Source: Sphingomonadales bacterium UBA6171 (lineage in GTDB: Bacteria > Pseudomonadota > Alphaproteobacteria > Sphingomonadales > Sphingomonadaceae). From it: a stretch of 12,241 bases of DNA. The stretch lies in NCBI GenBank assembly GCA_002422985.1, contig DITZ01000080.1:178-12418 (forward strand), in the 5' to 3' direction. Positions 7,141 through 12,241 of the stretch are shown here, one piece after another. Each line of letters opens with the position of its first letter. Position 1 is the first letter of the stretch. Below the pieces are notes generated by a model. The model did no database searches. It was not told the origin of the DNA and saw only the letters and a list, made by a program, of their open reading frames with translations. The position numbers and the translations under genes are program-made.

Positions 7141-9225
7141 TTAACCCTTGCTGGCCAGCGCTGTCAGCATATCGACGCTGAGCAGCTGCGGCAGTTCTGT
7201 CACCGTGCCGTCGGGCGCGTAGAACAGATAGAGCGGGATGCCGGCGCGCTGCCTTTCCGCCAGGAATTTGGCAATCGCCGGATCGGGCCGGGTCCAGTCT
7301 GCAACGATGACATGAATATTGGCGGCTTTGAACGCCCCGGCCACGTCTGGCGAGGCGAGTGCGCCCTGTTCGTTCACCTTGCATGTGAGGCACCAGTCGG
7401 CGGTGAAATAGAGGAAGGTGGGGCGCTTTTCCGCCAGCGAGCGCGCGAGCGCTTCGGCGGTGAATGGCGTGGTGGGGAAGGCGGTGCTGGCCCTGGTGGC
7501 ACCGGGTTCGGGCAGGCGGGCAAGGGTGGCCGCGCCGACCAGCGCTGCCAGCAGCGCCAGCGCGATGGGCAGCGCCACGGCGCGCCCGCCCTGCTGGCGC
7601 AGGCCCAGCCACCACAGGCCACAGGCCACCACCAGCGCCACCAGCAGGCCCAGCATCAGCCCCTCCATGCCCGACTGGCGGCCCAGCACCCAGGCGAGCG
7701 CCAGCGCGGTAAGGAACATCGGGATGGCGAGGATGCGGCGGAAGCTGAGCATCCAGGGGCCGGGGCGCGGCAGCCGGCGGCGCAGCGCCGGGATGAAGCC
7801 CAGCGCCAGAAAGGGGAGCGCCAGCCCCAGCCCCAGGCCCGCGAACACCGCAAGCCCGGCCGCCGGCGGCAGAATCAGCGCCGCGCCCAGAGCGCCGGCC
7901 ATGAACGGGCCGGTGCAGGGCGTGGCGACAAAGGCGGCCAGCGCGCCGGTGAAGAAGGCCCCGCGCGCGCCGGGCTTTTCCGTCAGTTTCGCGCCGACAT
8001 TGGCGGTGCCCAGATTGACCTCGAACAGGCCGGCGAAATTGAAGGCGATGGCGATCATCAGCAGCATCAGGATGAGGATGACGCGGGCATCCTGCAACTG
8101 GAAAGCCCAGCCGGCGCCGGCACCGGCCCGCGCGATCAGGATGGCGGCCAGCCCCAGCGCGCTGGTGATGAGGATGACGCCGGCGGTGTAGGCCAGCGCC
8201 TCCATGCGGGCCGCCGCTTCGGAATGGCCGGCGCGGGCGATGGCGAGCGCCTTCAGGCTGAGGATGGGAAAGACGCAGGGCATCAGGTTCAGCAGCAGCC
8301 CGCCAAGGATGGCGAGGCCGAAGGCCGGGAGGAAGCCGGCCATGGTGGACAGGCTGGCGGCGCCAGCCATGGCCGAAGTGCTGGCGGCGTCGGCGAGCGG
8401 CACGCCGCCGGTGGGCACGGGGCCGGGGCTGGCGATGAGCGTGAAGCCCTCCACATGCCCGCCGGCCCGGTCCAGCCGGATGAGGCCGGGCACATTGGCC
8501 GGATTGGTGCCGGGCACGGCGTCTGTTTCCACCAGCAGCTGCGTGTTTGTGCGGCGGATCGTCTGCGGGGCGGCGAACAGCAGCGCGTCGTCGCTTTGGG
8601 CGAAGAAATGCGCGGCGGTGACATCCGCACTGCCCGCCAGCGGTATGGAGATGCGGATGCGGCCATTATTGGATGCAAAGGTGGCGGCCTCGTTCAGCGC
8701 GCGGGGCATGGCGGCGCGGGCGGCGGCGAAATGCGCGGCCTGCGCCGGGTCTGCGGCACCGTCTCCGGCGATGAGCGGCAGGGTGAGACTGGCGGATTCG
8801 GGCACGCAGATACTGTCATCGCACACCAGCCAATCGAGCTTGACCGAGAGCGGCACTTTGCCACTGGCGTCGGCCGGCAGCGTTATGTCGGCGAGCAGCG
8901 TGGCGGCGTGCGAATAGACATGGTTCATCAGCCCGGCCACCATATAGGTTTCGGGCACGGGATAGCGTAGTTCGGTGGCGGGCGCGGACCAGGCGGCGCG
9001 CGTCGGCATGCCGCTGTCGCCGGGGTGCGACCAATAGACATGCCACCCCTTGTTGGGCGTCATCCTGATGCCGACGGTGAACGGCTGGCCGGGCCTGGGG
9101 CTGGCGGTTTCGCTCAGCAGTTCCACCCGCGTATTCGGCAGCGTGGCGGTGGATTGGGCAAGGACGGGCAGCGGCAACAGCAGCGCCAGAAGGAGGAAAA
9201 ACCGCTTCAGCATATATTGTTTCAT
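7141..9225 (-). CDS. dsbD: DsbD/ScsB-like transmembrane thiol-disulfide reductase
   Basis: Carries reducing equivalents from cytoplasmic thioredoxin across the inner membrane to periplasmic thiol proteins. Order in the 694-aa product: signal peptide (LKRFFLLLALLLPLPVLA, cleaved near residue 23); periplasmic N-terminal domain with the redox pair C135/C140 in VCDDSIC; a linker region to about 295; a CcdA/DsbD-type membrane domain of about eight helices (300-545) with C317 in NLMPCVFP and C437 in ATPCTGP; one further hydrophobic segment (550-568); and a C-terminal thioredoxin domain with WCLTC (C612, C615) and cis-Pro P664. All six cysteines of the three-stage relay are present. The CX4C N-terminal pair and the length fit the ScsB-like branch better than E. 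coli DsbD. ATG 9225 was chosen; ATG 9213 would also give a full signal peptide, and a TTG at 9249 is less likely. No clear Shine-Dalgarno. It is upstream of the PRX-like gene, a plausible client. Confidence 0.93.
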   Translation of the reverse strand: MKQYMLKRFFLLLALLLPLPVLAQSTATLPNTRVELLSETASPRPGQPFTVGIRMTPNKGWHVYWSHPGDSGMPTRAAWSAPATELRYPVPETYMVAGLMNHVYSHAATLLADITLPADASGKVPLSVKLDWLVCDDSICVPESASLTLPLIAGDGAADPAQAAHFAAARAAMPRALNEAATFASNNGRIRISIPLAGSADVTAAHFFAQSDDALLFAAPQTIRRTNTQLLVETDAVPGTNPANVPGLIRLDRAGGHVEGFTLIASPGPVPTGGVPLADAASTSAMAGAASLSTMAGFLPAFGLAILGGLLLNLMPCVFPILSLKALAIARAGHSEAAARMEALAYTAGVILITSALGLAAILIARAGAGAGWAFQLQDARVILILMLLMIAIAFNFAGLFEVNLGTANVGAKLTEKPGARGAFFTGALAAFVATPCTGPFMAGALGAALILPPAAGLAVFAGLGLGLALPFLALGFIPALRRRLPRPGPWMLSFRRILAIPMFLTALALAWVLGRQSGMEGLMLGLLVALVVACGLWWLGLRQQGGRAVALPIALALLAALVGAATLARLPEPGATRASTAFPTTPFTAEALARSLAEKRPTFLYFTADWCLTCKVNEQGALASPDVAGAFKAANIHVIVADWTRPDPAIAKFLAERQRAGIPLYLFYAPDGTVTELPQLLSVDMLTALASKG

Positions 9226-9249
9226 AGGCGAAGCGTGACAAGCCGCCAA

Positions 9250-9266
9250 GCGGCCCTTAAGGCCGC
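9250..9266 (+). promoter_or_regulatory. Small inverted repeat just before the ABC-F start
   Basis: GCGGCC (9250-9255) pairs with GGCCGC (9261-9266) around CTTAA and ends three bases before the ATG at 9270. It overlaps the only Shine-Dalgarno-like bases (AAGG, 9259-9262), so a folded leader could hide them. It lies in the 44-base space shared with the divergent dsbD-like gene. It could be a chance palindrome in GC-rich DNA. Confidence 0.3.
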
Positions 9267-9269
9267 GCC

Positions 9270-11153
9270 ATGCTGAGTTTCAATGCCATCACCGTTCGTC
9301 TGGGCGGGCGCATCATTCTTGACGCCGCCAGTGCGGCCATCCCGCCGCGCCGGCGCGTGGGGCTGATCGGCCGCAACGGCGCGGGCAAGTCCACGCTGAT
9401 GAAGGTGATCGCCGGAACGCTGGAGCCGGATAATGGTTCGGTGGACATGCCCAAGGCCACCCGCATGGGCTATGTCGCGCAGGAAGCGCCGGCCGGGCTG
9501 GGCACGCCGTTTGAAACCGTGCTGGCGGCGGATCTGGAGCGCGCCGCACTGCTGGCCGAGGAAGAGGCCGGCCCGTCGCACGACCGGCTGGCGGAGATTC
9601 ACGACCGGCTGATCGCGATCGACGCCTATACCGCGCCGGCGCGCGCGTCGCGCATTCTGGTGGGGCTGGGCTTTGACGAAGCCGCCCAGCACCGGCCGCT
9701 GGACAGCTATTCGGGCGGCTGGCGGATGCGCGTCGCGCTGGCGGCGCTGCTGTTCTCGCAGCCCGATCTGCTGCTGCTGGACGAGCCGTCGAACCATCTG
9801 GACCTTGAAGCGACCATGTGGCTGGAAAGCTTCCTGAAAAACTATCGCGGCACCATCATCATCATCAGCCATGAGCGCGATCTGCTGAACAATGTGGTGG
9901 ACATGATCTGCCATGTGGAAGGCGGCAAGACGACGCTCTACACCGGCGGCTATGATGATTTCGAGCGGCTGCGCGCCGAGCGCCTTGCCCAGATGGCCAG
10001 CGCGCGCGAAGCCCAGGCCGCCCAGCGCGCCAAGCTGACCGACTATATCGCCCGCAACAGCGCGCGGGCGAGCACGGCGAAGCAGGCGCAGGCGCGCGCG
10101 AAGGCTTTGGCGAAGCTGCAACCCATTGCCGAGGCCGTGACCGACCCGACGCTGGTGTTTGATTTCCCGTCACCGCAGCCATTGAAGCCACCGCTGGTGC
10201 AGGTGGATGATGTGGCGGTGGGCTATGATGGCCGGGCGGTGCTGGAGAAGCTGGTGCTGCGGCTGGACCCGGACGAGCGGCTGGCGCTGCTGGGCCGCAA
10301 CGGCAATGGCAAAACCACGCTGGCACGGCTTTTATGCGGACAATTGAAGCCGTTGGAAGGCGAAATTCACGCGCCAAGCAAGCTGCGCGTTGGCTATTTC
10401 ACCCAATATCAGGTGGAGGAGCTGGACGCCGACGATACGCCGCTGGCGCATATGAGCCGGCTGATGACCGGCAAGACGCCGGCCGCGGTGCGGGCGCAGC
10501 TGGGCCGTTTCGGCTTCTCCGGCGCGATGGCGGAGCAGAAGGTGGGCCGCATGTCGGGCGGTGAAAAGGCCCGGCTGGCGCTCGCCCTTATCACCCGCGA
10601 CGCGCCGCACCTGCTGATCCTTGATGAGCCGACGAACCATCTGGACGTCGATACCCGCGAGGCGCTGGTGCAGGCGCTGAACGACTATCATGGCGCGGTG
10701 GTGATGGTGAGCCACGACCGGCATATGGTGGAGGCGAGCGCCGACCGGCTGCTGCTGGTGGATGGTGGCCGGGCGGTCGATTTCGCCGGTTCGCTGGATG
10801 ATTATACCGATCTGATTTTGGGGCGCGGCGACGCGAAGCCGGAAAATCGCGGCGGCGGCCAGAAGCAGAAGGGCAATCCGCGCGAGGAACGCAAGGCGGC
10901 CGCGGCCGCCCGCGAAGCCGCCGCCGGCCTGCGCCGCGCGGTGCAGCAGGGCGAGGCCGAAGTGCAGACGCTGGCCGCAAGGCTGAGCGAGCTGGACCGG
11001 GCGCTGTTCGACCCCAAAGCGGCGACGGCTGCCGACGCGAAACTGTCTGCCGGCGAACTGATGCGCCAGCGGGGCGAGGTGGAAAAGAGCAGGGAAGCCG
11101 CTGAACTGCGCTGGCTGGAGGCGGTTGAGGCGCTGGAGAAGGCGGCACAATAG
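9270..11153 (+). CDS. yheS: ABC-F family ATPase, YheS type
   Basis: ABC-F proteins are soluble twin-ATPase factors that bind the ribosomal E site and help stalled or slow translation; they are not transporters. First ATPase half: Walker A GRNGAGKS (34-41), signature YSGGW (147-151), Walker B LLLLDEPSNHLD (167-178). The linker that reaches the P-site tRNA spans about 235-295 and is rich in Ala, Arg, Lys and Gln. Second half: Walker A GRNGNGKT (342-349), signature MSGGEKARLALAL (428-440), Walker B LLILDEPTNHLD (448-459). A charged, Ala-rich C-terminal coiled-coil extension runs from about 515 to 627. There are no membrane segments. The 627-aa length, GYFTQYQ and SHDRHM match E. coli YheS (637 aa) rather than EttA or Uup. 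ATG 9270 has only a weak AAGG seven bases upstream. The gene is divergent from the dsbD-like gene and convergent with fadH. YheS assignment is from remembered similarity. Confidence 0.93.
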   Translation: MLSFNAITVRLGGRIILDAASAAIPPRRRVGLIGRNGAGKSTLMKVIAGTLEPDNGSVDMPKATRMGYVAQEAPAGLGTPFETVLAADLERAALLAEEEAGPSHDRLAEIHDRLIAIDAYTAPARASRILVGLGFDEAAQHRPLDSYSGGWRMRVALAALLFSQPDLLLLDEPSNHLDLEATMWLESFLKNYRGTIIIISHERDLLNNVVDMICHVEGGKTTLYTGGYDDFERLRAERLAQMASAREAQAAQRAKLTDYIARNSARASTAKQAQARAKALAKLQPIAEAVTDPTLVFDFPSPQPLKPPLVQVDDVAVGYDGRAVLEKLVLRLDPDERLALLGRNGNGKTTLARLLCGQLKPLEGEIHAPSKLRVGYFTQYQVEELDADDTPLAHMSRLMTGKTPAAVRAQLGRFGFSGAMAEQKVGRMSGGEKARLALALITRDAPHLLILDEPTNHLDVDTREALVQALNDYHGAVVMVSHDRHMVEASADRLLLVDGGRAVDFAGSLDDYTDLILGRGDAKPENRGGGQKQKGNPREERKAAAAAREAAAGLRRAVQQGEAEVQTLAARLSELDRALFDPKAATAADAKLSAGELMRQRGEVEKSREAAELRWLEAVEALEKAAQ

Positions 11154-11172
11154 CCGCCATCGCCGGGGCGGC
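11153..11172 (+). terminator. Possible terminator of the ABC-F gene
   Basis: A 6-bp stem GCCGCC (11153-11158, including the last stop base) against GGCGGC (11167-11172) with an 8-base loop, followed by CCGGGTTT. It has only three Ts after the stem, so it is weak by classical rules. Confidence 0.35.
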
Positions 11173-11183
11173 CCGGGTTTCCG

Positions 11184-11208
11184 CGCAGCGCCAATAGGGT
11201 GGCGCGCG
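11184..11208. terminator. Possible terminator hairpin between convergent yheS-like gene and fadH
   Basis: Stem GCGCCA (11188-11193) with TGGCGC (11200-11205) around ATAGGG, extended by CGC/GCG across a bulged A at 11187. It lies nine bases beyond the fadH stop on the minus strand. No T tract is present on either side, so this is a structural candidate only. Confidence 0.35.
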
Positions 11209-11216
11209 GCGGATGT

Positions 11217-12241
11217 TCAGACAGCCAGCGCCAGCTCGGTTGCCTGATTAATCGCGCGTTTGGCGTCCAGCTCGCCGGCTTCACAGGCGCCGCCGATCAG
11301 GTTCGCCGCCACGCCCGCGGCCAGCAGATCGTCATAAAGGCCGCGTTCGGACAATTGCCCGGCGCAGACGATCACCGTGTCCACCGGCAGCAGCATGGGT
11401 TGATGATTCACCAGCACATGCAGCCCCTCATCATCGATTCGCAGATATTCGACCCCACCCTTCATGCGCACCCCGCGCCGCGCCAGTGTGAGCCGGTGCG
11501 TCCAGCCGGTTGTTTTTCCCAGATTTTTCCCCGGCGATTCGGCCTTTCTTTGCAGCATCACCACGTCGCGCGATGAACGGGCGACGATGGGGGTAACGCC
11601 CGTCACGCCACCGCGCGGGTGGTTATTGAAATCAATGCCCCATTCGCGCGCGAAGGTCGGGATATCGAGCGCGGCGGACGGCCCCTCATGCGTGATGAGC
11701 GTTGCAACGTCAAAGCCGATGCCGCCGGCCCCGATGATGGCAACGCGCTGGCCGACGGGCCTGTTGCCCATGATGGCGTCGATATAGCCCATGACGCTGG
11801 GATGATCGATGCCGGGGATGGCCGGCGTGCGCGGCGTGATGCCGGTGGCGACGATCACCCGATCAAAGCCTTCCGCCTGCAACGCATCGGCGGTCGCGCG
11901 CACGCCGGGGCGCAAGGTGATGCCCAGCAGCGCGATACGGCGGCGGAAATAGCGCAGCGTTTCGTTGAACTCCTCCTTTCCCGGCACGCGGCGCGCCAGA
12001 TTGAACTGGCCGCCGATGTCGGGCAGCGCTTCGATCAGCGTTACCTTATGCCCGCGTTCGGCGGCGTTCACCGCATAGGCGAGGCCCGCCGGCCCCGCGC
12101 CGACCACGGCGATGCGCTGCGGGCTTGCTGTTGGCCGCACCACCAGCTCTGTCTCCCGGCAGGCGCGCGGATTGACCAGACAGGAGGTCAGCCGGCCGGT
12201 GAAGGTGTGATCGAGGCAGGCCTGATTGCAGGCGATGCAGG
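11217..12241 (-). CDS. fadH: NADPH-dependent 2,4-dienoyl-CoA reductase, C-terminal half; 5' end outside window
   Basis: Reduces 2,4-dienoyl-CoA to enoyl-CoA so that polyunsaturated fatty acids can enter beta-oxidation. It is a cytoplasmic iron-sulfur flavoenzyme. About 340 of roughly 670 residues are visible, starting exactly at the 4Fe-4S ligands: CIACNQAC then CX11C in a TSCLVNPRAC context, matching the E. coli FadH cluster spacing. Next come the FAD dinucleotide-binding motif VVGAGPAGLAYAVNAAERG, an IGGQFNLA stretch, ATGITPR, and a second nucleotide-binding motif VAIIGAGGIGFDVA for NADPH. The C-terminus ELDAKRAINQATELALAV aligns by eye with the FadH end. The Old Yellow Enzyme barrel with FMN and the catalytic Tyr/His lies beyond the right edge. 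Other OYE-fused members (trimethylamine dehydrogenase-like) share this architecture, but the DIPTFAREWGID segment and the ending favour FadH. Confidence 0.92.
   Translation of the reverse strand, partial: CIACNQACLDHTFTGRLTSCLVNPRACRETELVVRPTASPQRIAVVGAGPAGLAYAVNAAERGHKVTLIEALPDIGGQFNLARRVPGKEEFNETLRYFRRRIALLGITLRPGVRATADALQAEGFDRVIVATGITPRTPAIPGIDHPSVMGYIDAIMGNRPVGQRVAIIGAGGIGFDVATLITHEGPSAALDIPTFAREWGIDFNNHPRGGVTGVTPIVARSSRDVVMLQRKAESPGKNLGKTTGWTHRLTLARRGVRMKGGVEYLRIDDEGLHVLVNHQPMLLPVDTVIVCAGQLSERGLYDDLLAAGVAANLIGGACEAGELDAKRAINQATELALAV

Noticed and set aside
7113..7146. Three TAACC copies spaced 14-15 bases between the dsbD-like and PRX-like genes
   Set aside because: Five-base copies with unequal spacing, one inside the dsbD-like stop region, are too short to call an operator.
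6898..8970. 690-codon open frame on the plus strand opposite the dsbD-like gene
   Set aside because: It is a shadow of the high-GC coding strand. The product is a low-complexity Gly/Gln/Arg/Ala mix with no recognisable domain, while the opposite strand encodes a complete DsbD-like protein.
9213..9241. TTGTCA and AATATA on the minus strand resembling a promoter for the dsbD-like gene
   Set aside because: With these boxes transcription would begin downstream of both plausible start codons (9225 and 9213), which conflicts with an intact signal peptide.
11217..12143. fadH end as a separate 308-aa FAD oxidoreductase starting at the GTG near 12143
   Set aside because: The frame stays open upstream to the window edge and encodes the 4Fe-4S cysteines with FadH spacing, so the GTG is internal.
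1..12241. Mobile element, phage, defence system, CRISPR array or RNA gene
   Set aside because: No transposase, integrase, terminal repeats, spacer-repeat pattern, tRNA-like cloverleaf or rRNA stretch was seen; composition is uniform across the window.

Overview
The window is GC-rich and densely coding, with no gap longer than about 75 bases. It looks like chromosomal housekeeping DNA from an alphaproteobacterium, most likely a sphingomonad (Sphingomonadales). That placement rests on protein flavour: the AspRS and ribonuclease D sequence style, the ScsB-like DsbD, and the Ppx/GppA - rnd - aspS neighbourhood. It is inference, with no database search behind it.

Layout. Bases 1-1775 (+) hold the last 590 residues of alanyl-tRNA synthetase (alaS), cut by the window edge. 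A Ppx/GppA-family phosphatase gene (1775-3310, +) overlaps its stop codon by one base. Running against it is ribonuclease D (rnd, 3195-4538, -). The 3' ends of ppx and rnd overlap by 116 bases at a small array of 15-bp tandem repeats. Aspartyl-tRNA synthetase (aspS, 4601-6412, +) diverges from rnd across 62 bases. A strong hairpin (6430-6462) separates aspS from a convergent two-gene unit on the minus strand: a DsbD/ScsB-like membrane thiol-disulfide reductase (7141-9225) followed by an exported thioredoxin-fold, peroxiredoxin-like protein (6468-7067). An ABC-F ATPase of the YheS type (9270-11153, +) diverges from the dsbD-like gene. It converges on the C-terminal half of 2,4-dienoyl-CoA reductase (fadH, 11217-12241, -), cut by the right edge.

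How the genes work together. Most serve translation and RNA: two aminoacyl-tRNA synthetases, a tRNA 3'-end processing nuclease and a ribosome-acting ABC-F ATPase, with a polyphosphate/pppGpp phosphatase linked to alaS. The dsbD-like gene and the peroxiredoxin-like gene probably form a periplasmic reducing relay, in which electrons from cytoplasmic thioredoxin cross the membrane to the exported thiol protein. FadH belongs to unsaturated fatty acid oxidation.

No phage, transposon, CRISPR array, defence system, tRNA or rRNA was seen, and I do not think the window holds a new multi-gene system. The points most worth a second look are the ppx/rnd repeat and overlap with its Pro/Ala-rich RNase D tail, the DsbD-like/PRX-like pair, and possible leaderless starts at rnd and aspS.
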